The notes beneath the pieces were generated by a model, which saw nothing but the letters and a program-made list of their open reading frames with translations, was not told the origin of the DNA and did not search any database. DNA of 64,000 bases. It comes from JBBQER01 sp052148155. Lineage in GTDB: Bacteria > Actinomycetota > Acidimicrobiia > IMCC26256 > PALSA-610. Numbering within the stretch: the first letter of the stretch is position 1; each line of letters starts with the position of its first letter. Positions 29,825 to 38,992 of the stretch are shown here, piece after piece. Both the position numbers and the translations under genes were made by a program. The stretch is from the NCBI GenBank assembly GCA_052148155.1, contig JBKQIY010000153.1:1-64000 (forward strand). The letters run 5' to 3'.

Positions 29825-32379
29825 GCCTGGCGCTCGAGGAGCGACCGCGGGAGCTGGACCGCGGCGGCTCCGGTGGCGGGCCGGCGCGGCGCGCCATCTT
29901 CCACTGGTCGTGGCGACTCTTCCGTCGCGAGTGGCGCCAGCAAGTGCTCGTGGTGGCGCTCATGGTCTTCGCGGTCGCCGCGACGACCGTCGGAGTGACC
30001 CTCGCGTACAACGCAGGACTCCCCAACGACCCGACGATGGGAACCGCGACAGCCTCGATGACGTTCATCGGTCCTGACCGCGTGGACGTCGCGGCGGCGC
30101 GGCATGCCTTCGGCACGGTCGAGGAGGTCGACCACCAAAGCATCGCGATCCCGGGATCCCTCAACACGGTGGATCTCCGCGCCGAAGACCCGCACGGCAA
30201 GTACGGGTCCTCGACGCTGCGCCTCGTCGCCGGGCGTTTCCCGACCGGCCCCGACGACATCGCGATGACCGCCGATGCCGCGGCGGCTTTCAACGTGCAC
30301 ATCGGCGATACCTTCGTCGCGAACGACGTGACCCGCCACGTTGTCGGGCTGGTCGAGAACCCCTTGGACCTGAGCGACGAGTTCGCGCTCGTCGCGCCGG
30401 GACAGGCCAACCCGCCAGCCCAGGTCACGATCCTGTTCGACGCTTCCGGCCAACGGGTCGACGCGTTCCGTCCGACGGCCAGCGTGGCCGGCATCGGAAC
30501 TCGTTCGAGCGCCAGCAAGAACGCCGTCGCGGCGGCCGTCCTCGCGCTGGAGACAATCGGGCTGTTGTTCGTCGGCCTCGTCGCCGCCGCGAGTTTCGCC
30601 GTCATGGCGCAGCGCCGCCTCCGCGCGCTCGGCATGCTGGGCGCGCTCGGCGCGACCGACCGTCAGGTTCGCCTCGCGATGATCGCCAACGGAGCCGTCG
30701 TCGGTGTCGTCGGCGCCGTGACCGGAGCCGTCTTGGGCGTCGCGACATGGGTTGCACTCGCGCCCCGTTTCGAGACCCTCGTGAATCACCGGGTCGGCCG
30801 ATTCCACCTCCAGTGGTGGGCGATCGTGGCGGCGATGGTCCTGGCCGTCGTGACTGCCGTGGTCGCCGCCTGGTGGCCGGCGCGGGCGGCGTCTCGAGCA
30901 TCGATCGTCTCGGCATTGTCGGGGCGACCGTCGCCACCCAAACCCGCACATCGGTTTGCCGGCGCCGGAGTCGCGCTGGCGGCAGGCGGGTTCGGCTGCC
31001 TCGCGTTCGCACATCGCAATTTCAACCGGCCGAACGCGCTCCTCATCATCGTCGGGACGGTCGCAACCACCTTCGGGATGTTGTTCGTCGGGCCGCTGTT
31101 CATTCGTGGACTTGCCTCGGTCGGCCGGCGGGCGCCGATCGCGTTACGGCTCGCGCTGCGCGACCTCGCCCGTTACCAAGCCCGATCGGCGGCCGCCCTC
31201 GGAGCCATCAGCCTCGCGCTGGCGATCGCGGCGACCGTCGCGATCAGCGCGGCCGCCGCCGCGATTCCGCCCGCCGAGGCGAATCTTGCGAACAACCAAG
31301 CCATCGTCTATCTCAGCTCCGGCAACGGCTCCGCGCCGGGCGACGGTTCTGCCGCGATACCGCAGCGGACCGCGGCCGAGGTGCAGGCACTGCAACCGCG
31401 CGTTGACGCGCTCGCCTCTTCGCTGCACGCGCGAACTGTCATCGCCCTCACCGCGATTGCCGGCACCGGTGACGACGGCCACACGACCGCCTCGCTGGGC
31501 AAGGTGACGACCGTGACGCAGGGCAACCAGCACGGCATCCAGATCAGCGACGAACTCCCGCTCTATGTCGCGACTCCCGCGCTGCTCAGGTACTACGGAA
31601 TCAGATCGAGCGAGATCAACCCGGACACCGACATCATCACGGGACGAAGCGACCTCGCCGGCTTCGTGATTCTCGCGCCCTCGAACGGTCCCACTGTTTG
31701 CGATTCCTCTCAATCGCGGTGCCACGTGAACGCCGTCACGCCGACACCCGGGCCAGCCGCGCGCCAAGGCCCGGACCTGTTGCATCCCACCGTCCAGACC
31801 GTCGACCTTTCGACGTACACCTCGGCCCCCGACACGCTGCTCATGCCGCGCGCAGTGCACGCGTTCGGGCTGCAGACCGTGACCGCAGGTTGGTTCATCC
31901 AGAGCCGGTCGCCGCTCACCACCGCGCAGATCAACTCCGCTCAGCGCACCGCCGCTGCGGCCGGGATCACCATCGAAACTCGACAGAAGCAAGCTTCGAA
32001 CGCGGGGCTGCGCGACGGAGCAACCGCGGTCGGCATCCTCGTCGCGCTCGGCGTGCTGGCCATGACGGTCGGCCTCATCCGCAGCGAAACGGCCAACGAG
32101 CTCCGCACGCTCACCGCCACCGGAGCGACGAGCCTGACCCGGCGCGCGATCACCGGAGCCACCGCGGGCGCCCTCGCACTTCTCGGCGCGCTACTCGGAA
32201 CCGGCGGCGCGTACGTCGCGCTGATTGCCTGGCACCGAAGCGACCTGCATCCCCTGACTCAGATCCCGTACATCGATCTCATGATCATCGTCGTGGGGCT
32301 GCCGATGCTGGCGATCACCGCGGGCTGGTTGCTCGCGGGACGGGAGCCGGCCTCGATTGCGTACCAACCACTCGAATGA
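29821..32379 (+). CDS. FtsX-like ABC permease, 852 aa
   Basis: The membrane partner of the preceding ATPase. It has an N-terminal anchor (VLVVALMVFAVAATTVGVTL), a large external domain, three helices with MAQRRLRALGMLGALGATDRQ, a central membrane block (about residues 380-480), a second external domain, and a last block with ELRTLTATGATSLTRRAITGA. The two (L/T)ALGAT-type turns are the FtsX coupling motifs. The external domain contains VCDSSQSRCHV, a possible disulfide. The GTG start overlaps the ATPase stop. Control by PadR suggests induction by a toxic or signalling compound. The substrate is unknown. Confidence 0.9.
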   Translation: MSLALEERPRELDRGGSGGGPARRAIFHWSWRLFRREWRQQVLVVALMVFAVAATTVGVTLAYNAGLPNDPTMGTATASMTFIGPDRVDVAAARHAFGTVEEVDHQSIAIPGSLNTVDLRAEDPHGKYGSSTLRLVAGRFPTGPDDIAMTADAAAAFNVHIGDTFVANDVTRHVVGLVENPLDLSDEFALVAPGQANPPAQVTILFDASGQRVDAFRPTASVAGIGTRSSASKNAVAAAVLALETIGLLFVGLVAAASFAVMAQRRLRALGMLGALGATDRQVRLAMIANGAVVGVVGAVTGAVLGVATWVALAPRFETLVNHRVGRFHLQWWAIVAAMVLAVVTAVVAAWWPARAASRASIVSALSGRPSPPKPAHRFAGAGVALAAGGFGCLAFAHRNFNRPNALLIIVGTVATTFGMLFVGPLFIRGLASVGRRAPIALRLALRDLARYQARSAAALGAISLALAIAATVAISAAAAAIPPAEANLANNQAIVYLSSGNGSAPGDGSAAIPQRTAAEVQALQPRVDALASSLHARTVIALTAIAGTGDDGHTTASLGKVTTVTQGNQHGIQISDELPLYVATPALLRYYGIRSSEINPDTDIITGRSDLAGFVILAPSNGPTVCDSSQSRCHVNAVTPTPGPAARQGPDLLHPTVQTVDLSTYTSAPDTLLMPRAVHAFGLQTVTAGWFIQSRSPLTTAQINSAQRTAAAAGITIETRQKQASNAGLRDGATAVGILVALGVLAMTVGLIRSETANELRTLTATGATSLTRRAITGATAGALALLGALLGTGGAYVALIAWHRSDLHPLTQIPYIDLMIIVVGLPMLAITAGWLLAGREPASIAYQPLE

Positions 32380-32551
32380 CCGGTCGGGGAACGACGCAGG
32401 TCCGTACTTCGGTGTTCTGAGTCGCGGGTGTCGACGCCGATCTTCACGGGTTCGAAGCGATGCCGCACGGGTGGGTGTTTCGGCGCTCCAGAAGACGCCG
32501 AACATGGCGAAGCAGTACGACGCTTCATCGCGGCACCCGTCGCGCGGTCGG

Positions 32552-34228
32552 TCATCCGAGCAGGTTGGCACGCTCGTTGCTGTCGAACTCGGCCCGGAGG
32601 TCGTCGGCGTCGGCCGCCGTGAACGGGACGTACGCCTCGGTGCGCGGCGCCCGCCAGAACAGAGGATCGGTCGTGTCCCACCGTTCGGCGCGCAAGGGAC
32701 GTTTGTCGATCTTGTTCGTCGCGCCGACCGGCAGCGCGCCGACGACACGCACATAACGCGGCGCCCATTTCGTGCCGAGGTCTCGCTGAGTGGAAAGGAA
32801 CGTCGCGAACGCAGCCGGGTCGAACGTCGCGCCGGCGAGCATCTCGATCGCGGCCATCACTTGATCGCCGGTCCGGCTGTCGGGCACCGCATACACGGCG
32901 ACGCCGCCGGTTCCGGGGAACCGGGCAAGGATCCGTTCGATCGGCGCCGCCGCGAAGTTTTCGCCGTCTACTCGGATCCAGTCGGCGTTGCGGCCCGCGA
33001 ACCAGAACACGCCGGCTTCATCGAGGTAGCCGAGGTCGCCCGACCAGTACCAGCCGTTGCGGGTGCGTTCGGCGTCGGCGGCGGGGTTGTTGTAGTAGCC
33101 CTCGAAGCGTGCGGTTGCGTTGCGGCTGACGAGCTCGCCGATCGCTTCGCCTGCATTCAACAATCGGCCGTGCTCGTCGTAGCGGGCGCGCGGCTTCTCT
33201 TCGCCGGTCACCGGATCCAAGATTACGACGTCGATGCCGTCGAGGGGCCGGCCGAGCGAGCCTTTCGGCAACGCGGGGTCGGGAACCAGGATGATCGCAT
33301 TCTCGCTCGAGCCGTACCCTTCGAACACCGGAGGTCCGAAGCGTTTTCGGAACGCGCGCACGTCGGCGGGCGCCGATTCGGGCCCGAGTACGTATTTGAT
33401 CGTGTGATTGCGATCTTCGTCGGTCTCGGGTGTCGAGAGAATGTGGTTGAGGGCGCGGCCGACCGTGTTGAAAAAGGTGACGCCGTAGCGTTGCGCGTCG
33501 GGAAGGAACGCCGACGCCGAAAATTTTCGGCGGAGCGCGATTGCTGCGCCGGAACGCAGCGCGGGGAACAGGTTCGCGTTCAACGCGTTGCCGTGATACA
33601 GCGGCATCGCGCAGTAGAGCACGTCGCTCGGCGTGAACATCGGGGTGGGGACCGCACGTGCGGCGCGGCCCTGGGTCATCCGTACTGCCTTCGGTGCGCC
33701 AGTTGAGCCGGACGTGAAGAGCAGCGCGAACAACGTTTCCGGATCGGGCTTGGCGAACGACGTGAGGTTGTCGTGCGCGGCTGCGTCGGCGGCGACCGCG
33801 AGCGCGTCGTTGTATGCGGGGCCGTCGATGTCGAGGATCCGTTCGGGCGTGAGATCGACGGGGATGCCGTCGAGCAACGGGCGCATGGAACCGTCGGTGA
33901 CGATCATCTGGCAGTCGGTGTGGTTGATATCCCGGGCGAGTTCGCCCCCACGCCGGGTCGGATTGATGCCGACGACCGCTGCGCCGGTCAGTCCGGCTCC
34001 CATGAGCAAGAAGATGAACTCCGGGACGTTCTCGAGCAACACGCCGACGTGAAACGGTCCGGGCCTGCGCAATCGTAGGAGGACCTCCGAGCGCAGACGC
34101 GCCTGCGCGACGACTTCGCGCCACGACCATCGCTGATCTTCGTACAAAAGACCGTCGCTGTCGTCGTCGGCGCGGCTCAGTACCAGTTCGGCGAAGGTCG
34201 CGGGAGCCGGCGTTTGCGTTTCGGACAT
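32552..34228 (-). CDS. Acyl-CoA synthetase (AMP-forming), FadD17-like
   Basis: A 558-residue ANL-superfamily ligase activating a carboxylic acid to its CoA thioester. The P-loop is LLFTSGSTGAPKAVRMTQG; other core motifs are YGSSENAIIL, YWSGDLGYLDEAGVFWFAGRNADWIRVDGENF and the C-terminal lysine NKIDKRPL. Overall wording is close to mycobacterial FadD17, encoded in sterol-related gene sets; the substrate here may be a sterol, terpenoid or other branched acid. It is last of a minus-strand operon after an unknown protein and a P450 (13-base gap). ATG 34228. The 172 bases after its stop, towards 32380, hold nothing recognisable. Confidence 0.92.
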   Translation of the reverse strand: MSETQTPAPATFAELVLSRADDDSDGLLYEDQRWSWREVVAQARLRSEVLLRLRRPGPFHVGVLLENVPEFIFLLMGAGLTGAAVVGINPTRRGGELARDINHTDCQMIVTDGSMRPLLDGIPVDLTPERILDIDGPAYNDALAVAADAAAHDNLTSFAKPDPETLFALLFTSGSTGAPKAVRMTQGRAARAVPTPMFTPSDVLYCAMPLYHGNALNANLFPALRSGAAIALRRKFSASAFLPDAQRYGVTFFNTVGRALNHILSTPETDEDRNHTIKYVLGPESAPADVRAFRKRFGPPVFEGYGSSENAIILVPDPALPKGSLGRPLDGIDVVILDPVTGEEKPRARYDEHGRLLNAGEAIGELVSRNATARFEGYYNNPAADAERTRNGWYWSGDLGYLDEAGVFWFAGRNADWIRVDGENFAAAPIERILARFPGTGGVAVYAVPDSRTGDQVMAAIEMLAGATFDPAAFATFLSTQRDLGTKWAPRYVRVVGALPVGATNKIDKRPLRAERWDTTDPLFWRAPRTEAYVPFTAADADDLRAEFDSNERANLLG

Positions 34229-34241
34229 CGAGGGAAGCCGC

Positions 34242-35456
34242 CTACGACGCGTGCCACGCGACCGGCATCGAATGCATGCCGCGCACGAGGCTCGACGCCA
34301 CCCATTGCGGTTCGCCGGCGACCACGTAGTGCGGGTGTCGGGCCAGCATCTCTTCGAACAGGATGCGGGTCTCCATGCGCGCCAACGCCGCGCCGAGGCA
34401 CAGGTGCTCCCCGAACCCGAACGCGAGATGCGCAGGATTGGCGTCGCGCCGGATGTCGAAATCGTTGGCTGTCGGCCCGAAGGTCAACTCGTCGCGATTC
34501 CCCGACGCGTAGAGCATCACGAGATAGTCGAGTTTTTTCACTTCGACATCGCCGATGACGGTGTCGGCGGTCACGGTGCGGGCGAACGCCTGGATCGGCG
34601 TGACCCAGCGCAGACACTCCTCGACCGCGCCCGGAATGAGCGTCGGTTCCTCGGCGAGGTCGGCGCGCTGGTCGGCGTGGTCGAACAGTGCGAGCGTGCC
34701 ACCGGAGATCAATGTCCGCGTGGTCTCGTTCCCGGCGACCAGGAGGGTCAGCAAGAAGATCAGGAGTTCGCCGCGGTCGAGGGATCGCCCATCGAGTTCC
34801 GCGCCGACGAGGAGGCTGACGACGTCATCGCCAGGCTTCGCCTGTTTCGCGTCGAGGTGTTTCGACAGATATGTGAACAGTTCACCGGTGGCCGCGGCCG
34901 TCTCGGCTGCAGGTTTGTCGGGAGCTTCGATCGTTGCGTCGGACCAGCGGCGGAAATCGGGCCGGTCACCGTCGGGGATCCCGAGCAGCTCGGCGATCAC
35001 CATCAGCGGGAACGGCGCTGCGACCAAGTCGACGAAATCGAACACTTCGGAGTCCGGGGTTCGTTCGAGCACGGCCCGGGCAAGCTCACGGATGCGCGGC
35101 TCGAGGTCGGCGATCGCGCGGGGCGTGAACTCGCGGTTGACGAGTTTGCGGAACCCGACATGGTCGGGCGGATCCATGTGCAGGATCGACGGCGCAGTCG
35201 GCGGCGGGACCGAGGTACGCATCGGATCGTTCACGAGGGCGCCCATCGACGAGCAGAATCGGGCGGGATCACGGCTGATCTCGCGGATGTCGTCGTATCG
35301 GGCAATCGTGTACATGCCCGGCGCGAATTCGCGTACTGGCGCGTCTCGTCGCAGCTCGGCGAGAACTTCGTAGTAGTCGGCGCGCAGGTAGAACCCTGGC
35401 ACCGTCGGGTCTGCGGGCACTTCGTCCATATGTACCTCGTTCACGTTGCGGCTCAC
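34242..35456 (-). CDS. Cytochrome P450
   Basis: A 404-residue soluble bacterial P450 monooxygenase. The heme loop is FGFGEHLCLGAALAR with the cysteine ligand, the I-helix is LLVAGNETTRTLIS, and the K-helix ExxR is in VEECLRWVTP. HMDPPDHVGFRKLVNREFTPR is the usual C-helix region. It needs a ferredoxin and reductase, neither of which is encoded here. The neighbours, an acyl-CoA ligase and a protein found in lipid-degradation clusters, suggest hydroxylation of a lipid, sterol or terpenoid. The GTG start overlaps the stop of the preceding unknown gene (GTGA), so the two are translationally coupled. Confidence 0.95.
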   Translation of the reverse strand: MSRNVNEVHMDEVPADPTVPGFYLRADYYEVLAELRRDAPVREFAPGMYTIARYDDIREISRDPARFCSSMGALVNDPMRTSVPPPTAPSILHMDPPDHVGFRKLVNREFTPRAIADLEPRIRELARAVLERTPDSEVFDFVDLVAAPFPLMVIAELLGIPDGDRPDFRRWSDATIEAPDKPAAETAAATGELFTYLSKHLDAKQAKPGDDVVSLLVGAELDGRSLDRGELLIFLLTLLVAGNETTRTLISGGTLALFDHADQRADLAEEPTLIPGAVEECLRWVTPIQAFARTVTADTVIGDVEVKKLDYLVMLYASGNRDELTFGPTANDFDIRRDANPAHLAFGFGEHLCLGAALARMETRILFEEMLARHPHYVVAGEPQWVASSLVRGMHSMPVAWHAS

Positions 35457-36613
35457 ATGAACGACGTCTGCTCGTCGAGTCCGCGCTCGGGCTGCGGACC
35501 GGCGAAGATGCTTTGCAGGTTGCCGACACCGACTCCGCCTCCGACCGGATCATCGACCCGCACTATGCAGTCACGAAGTTGGTGGAGTCGACGGGCTTGG
35601 TCGAACGTCGTGCAGTCCGCGATGTGTTCGCCGTCGACGTGTTGGCGGCCGCGCCACTCGCCGTGCCAGTGTCCGTCGAAGCCGAAATACAAGCCGGCGC
35701 CGAGATGAAAGCCGGTCGCCGACAGCGCCGTGATCGTGATGTCGCGTGCGGTGCCGTCGTTCATCGTCGCGTGCAACACCCCGCCGCGCAGGCGACGGTT
35801 CACCGGGTCGACGTCGAGATCGGGAACGAGAGCGACGTAGGGCTCGCGCTGTCCGTCGGCGTACTCGAATCCGCCTTGCAGTTCGATGCGTTGCCAGTCG
35901 CCGAAGCTGTGACGTTGGTAGTACGTGTGCAGCCCGTAATGGGTGCCGTCGGAGCGGGTCATGAGCACCGGCGACCAGATGATCGTCGTCGCGACGTTCG
36001 TCGGAATCGGTGCCGGCGCCACGTCGGTGATCGGAACCCCGACCTGGTAGCGCACTCCCCACGAGTGATCACGGGTCGAGACCCACGTGTCGTCGGCGAA
36101 TTCGGTGCGGTCGCCGTTGACGCTCACCCAACCGTGAGCGGTCCCGATGTGGTGGTAACGGGCGATGTCGGCGTCGACGCGCCGGCCGTCGCGCGCCCGG
36201 TGCACCTCGTGGTTCTCGAGCACTGCAGGCACGACGCCGTCGAAGACCCACTCGAAGGAGATGGGCTGCGTCTCGCTGGAATCGAGCGCGAACCGGATGC
36301 GGCGCATCGGGTCGAGCACCTCGTAGCAAATGGGACCGACCACGGTGGTGTCGCCGTCGGCATCGAGCTCGCGGCTGGCACGAACCGTCCACTGTTCGAC
36401 GCCGCGAGACACACCGGCGTAGGCGTCCATCACGCCACGGTTCGGATACCGGCCGAGCCCGAAACCGAGTGAGATCGAGCCGTCGCGTGCGCCGGCCATC
36501 GCACAGATCTTCTCGGTCCACGACCGGTCCGACTGCGACACGGTCGCGAACGTGTCGACGATCTGGTGCGCGAGCAGCTCGTCGAGAGGCCCGAGCGGTC
36601 CGAGCTCGGTCAT
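35453..36613 (-). CDS. Conserved protein of unknown function in a P450/acyl-CoA ligase operon
   Basis: A 386-residue soluble protein. It is rich in aromatic residues and beta-type alternation (SISLGFGLGRYPNRGVMDAYAGVSRG, DDTWVSTRDHSWGVRYQVG, GFHLGAGLYFGFDGHWHGEW) and has no signal peptide or membrane helix. The pattern recalls the lipocalin-like, AttH/CrtC-related proteins seen in actinobacterial lipid and sterol gene sets, but I cannot assign a named family with certainty. Paired His and Asp residues (TRDHSWG, FDGHWHGEW) could bind a ligand or metal. It is first gene of a three-gene minus-strand operon with the P450 and ligase, and divergent from a phosphotransferase gene across 71 bases. 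Confidence 0.8.
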   Translation of the reverse strand: MTELGPLGPLDELLAHQIVDTFATVSQSDRSWTEKICAMAGARDGSISLGFGLGRYPNRGVMDAYAGVSRGVEQWTVRASRELDADGDTTVVGPICYEVLDPMRRIRFALDSSETQPISFEWVFDGVVPAVLENHEVHRARDGRRVDADIARYHHIGTAHGWVSVNGDRTEFADDTWVSTRDHSWGVRYQVGVPITDVAPAPIPTNVATTIIWSPVLMTRSDGTHYGLHTYYQRHSFGDWQRIELQGGFEYADGQREPYVALVPDLDVDPVNRRLRGGVLHATMNDGTARDITITALSATGFHLGAGLYFGFDGHWHGEWRGRQHVDGEHIADCTTFDQARRLHQLRDCIVRVDDPVGGGVGVGNLQSIFAGPQPERGLDEQTSFM

Positions 36614-36641
36614 GACGTCGCTCCTCGACGCCCACCGACCT

Positions 36642-36665
36642 TTACATCTAGGCTCACAAATGTAA
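36642..36665. promoter_or_regulatory. Inverted repeat between divergent lipid-type operons
   Basis: TTACAT (36642-36647) and ATGTAA (36660-36665) are perfect inverted copies separated by 12 bases, in an AT-rich stretch of the 71-base gap between the unknown-P450-ligase operon and the phosphotransferase gene. It is well placed to control both directions, for instance by a TetR-type regulator encoded elsewhere. Confidence 0.5.
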
Positions 36666-36684
36666 CTTTATCGGAGAGGTCGGC

Positions 36685-37731
36685 ATGGCGCTCGTGGCAC
36701 ATCGCGATCCGCGTGTCGTGGGTTCGGCCCTCGCGCGGTGGACGGCGGCGCGCGCGGGGATCGCCGAGGTGCGAGTGATCAACGCCGAGCATCCTTCCAT
36801 CGGATACTCGAGCGAGACCGTCCTCGTCGACCTCGCATGGTCACACGGCGACGCTGCCGAACAGATCTTCCAATACGTCGTGCGACTCGCGCCGCCGACG
36901 ATCGGCACGTTCCGCGACTACGACCTGGCGCGCCAGACGGTCGCGCAGCTCGCGGCAGCCGCCGCCGGCGTCGCCATTGCATCACCGGAGCTTGTCACCG
37001 ACCAGCACTGGCTCGGCACTCCGTTCATCGTGATGCCGCGAGTTGCGGGTCACATCGTCGGCGAGGTCGCGGCGTTCGACTCGTGGCTGGTCTCACTGAA
37101 CGAGGCGCAGCGCGCGCAGGTGCACGAAGCATTCGTGTCTGCGGTCGCCACGACGCATCGGGCCGACCTTGGCGGCGCGGCGGGCGTGCCCGAACGCGAC
37201 AATGAAGCCGAGCTCGACTTCTGGGCCGACTATCTCGATTGGTCGAGCGGCGGTGAGCCGGTCCCGGCTCTCGTCGACGGGCTCGCATGGTGTCGTGATC
37301 ACCGACCGGCCGTTGAGTCAGATCCGGTGTTGCTGTGGGGCGACGTTCGGTTCGGCAACGTGATCTTCGGCGATGACCTGTCGCCGCGCGCAGTCCTCGA
37401 CTGGGACATGGCGTCTATCGGTGCACCCGAGCACGACGTGGCATGGTTCACGACGCTCGAGTCGACGACGCGATCGATCCTCGGCCAACACCTCGACGGA
37501 TTCCCTGACCGCGACGGAACGATCGCGCAATACGAATCGCTTGCCGGCCGCACCCTTCGCGATGTCGGGTGGTACGAGACCTTGGCGTTGATCCGCAGCA
37601 CCGCGATCATGACGCGGATTGGCTACCTGCACCGAGACGCCGGGCTACCCGCCCCGCTCCCGATCGACGACAACCCGCTCCTCGACCTGCTCGGCGAACG
37701 TCTCGCCGCAGCCGACGGCACAACCGGCTGA
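36685..37731 (+). CDS. APH-family phosphotransferase
   Basis: A 348-residue protein of the aminoglycoside phosphotransferase / choline kinase-like fold. It has the nucleotide region FQYVVRLAPP...DYDLARQTVAQLAA and catalytic loop LLWGDVRFGNVIFGDDLSPRAVLDWDMASIGAPEHDVAWF (HGD-type loop with W in place of H, then the DWD metal site). Homologues in mycobacteria and other actinobacteria sit in lipid and acyl-CoA gene clusters, so the natural substrate is probably a hydroxylated metabolite and not an antibiotic. GGAGAGG stands 5 bases before ATG 36685. It is divergent from the P450 operon and shares its palindrome. The next 226 bases show no gene. Confidence 0.85.
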   Translation: MALVAHRDPRVVGSALARWTAARAGIAEVRVINAEHPSIGYSSETVLVDLAWSHGDAAEQIFQYVVRLAPPTIGTFRDYDLARQTVAQLAAAAAGVAIASPELVTDQHWLGTPFIVMPRVAGHIVGEVAAFDSWLVSLNEAQRAQVHEAFVSAVATTHRADLGGAAGVPERDNEAELDFWADYLDWSSGGEPVPALVDGLAWCRDHRPAVESDPVLLWGDVRFGNVIFGDDLSPRAVLDWDMASIGAPEHDVAWFTTLESTTRSILGQHLDGFPDRDGTIAQYESLAGRTLRDVGWYETLALIRSTAIMTRIGYLHRDAGLPAPLPIDDNPLLDLLGERLAAADGTTG

Positions 37732-37957
37732 CGCAGCGACCCGAACGCCCGCCCGCAAGACCTGTTCGAGTCGTCGACGCAGCCGACCGTTCGAATCGGT
37801 GTCGGCCGGGAGGTGCTGCCCGGACCGACAGGTTGTGACGCAACCGGCCCGTCTGATGTACGTGGGAACGTGCCGGGTGCTCGAGCACGTCGATGCCGTC
37901 GTTGCGCATGGCGACACGGCCGGGTGATGCGTCGTCGAACGGAACCTGCCCGGCGCG

Positions 37958-38761
37958 TCACGTCTCGGCTGGGGCGGGGATCTCCATCCAGTCGTTGATG
38001 GTGTAGCCGCGCGTTTCGACCGTGTGGTCCTGAGCGGAGGACGCCGCATAGTGGTACACCATCGCCGCGCGCCGCCTCGCAGACTGATTGTCGGTCGAGG
38101 AGTGCATGAGGTAACTGTCGAACAGCAAGACGTCGCCGGCTGCCATCTCCACCGGTACGGCACTGGACAGGTCGTGATCGACGATCTCGACGTATCCGAC
38201 GTTCGCATCGGGACGCCGGTCGGGGACGTGTTCGTGGACCGGCTCGCGGTGGCTTCCCGGCACCACCCACAGGCACCCGTTCTCGAGGGTTGCGTCAGTG
38301 CACGCCAACCACACTCCCACGACGGGCCGCATCGGAGTGAACGGGAAGTAAAACGAATCCTGATGGCACGGTTGGCCCCACGCGCCGGGGTTCTTGAAGA
38401 TGAACTGCGACAAAAAGCAGCTGAGCATGTTCGTGCCGAGCAACGAGGCGACAGTGACCACAAGATCGGGGCGCGTCGCGAACGAACGGAACGGCTCCTC
38501 GCGATGCACGCGAAAGACCTTGGAGACACCCTGTTCGGGGTCGCTGACCTCGACGTCACGCAAGTTCGCTTCTGGCAGGACGAACGGCCGGTCGACCCCG
38601 GTGGCGGGTTCGACCGGCTCGCGACACGCCAATGCGATGGCAGCCTCGACAATGGCCGACGTGACGGTCGCGTCCGCGAACTCGTGCAGGATCACGCAGC
38701 CGTCACGATCGAACGCGGCAAGCTGTGACGGGTCGAGCCCGCGGCAACGACCGACTTCCAC
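37958..38761 (-). CDS. Phytanoyl-CoA dioxygenase family protein (Fe(II)/2-oxoglutarate)
   Basis: A 267-residue non-heme iron oxygenase of the PhyH family. The facial triad is visible as CHQDSFYFPF (His and Asp) and LFDSYLMHSS (distal His), and RRRAAMVYHY supplies the likely 2-oxoglutarate-binding Arg. WLACTDATLENGCLWVVPGSHR is the standard family block. It hydroxylates an organic acid, CoA ester or small metabolite with 2-oxoglutarate and oxygen. Its position beside the P450, ligase and phosphotransferase suggests the same catabolic theme, though it has its own transcription. No strong ribosome site is seen; the start at 38761 is the first in frame that keeps the DxDGCVIL N-terminus. Confidence 0.9.
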   Translation of the reverse strand: MEVGRCRGLDPSQLAAFDRDGCVILHEFADATVTSAIVEAAIALACREPVEPATGVDRPFVLPEANLRDVEVSDPEQGVSKVFRVHREEPFRSFATRPDLVVTVASLLGTNMLSCFLSQFIFKNPGAWGQPCHQDSFYFPFTPMRPVVGVWLACTDATLENGCLWVVPGSHREPVHEHVPDRRPDANVGYVEIVDHDLSSAVPVEMAAGDVLLFDSYLMHSSTDNQSARRRAAMVYHYAASSAQDHTVETRGYTINDWMEIPAPAET

Positions 38762-38992
38762 CGCGAAGTTCTAGCGCGTCAGGAGGCGCCAGTCAGGCGC
38801 GGATCTGCGTTGTCGTCGGCGCCTCAGCCAGTCCGTCGGACGGCCGCACGAGCCAATGAGTCGAGCGTGTCCACATTTCGCCGAAATGCGTGTCGCAGTC
38901 GAGCACCGCGATCGGCCAGGACGTCAGGCTCTCGTGGCCGGTGGGTCAGGTGATCGGGAACCGCGCGGTCGTCGCTGAGGTGCCGGCGATTG

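Noticed and set aside
30747..31507. Alternative frames inside the 852-residue permease
   Set aside because: Arg/Pro/Ser-rich shadows without start signals; the permease frame shows continuous membrane helices.
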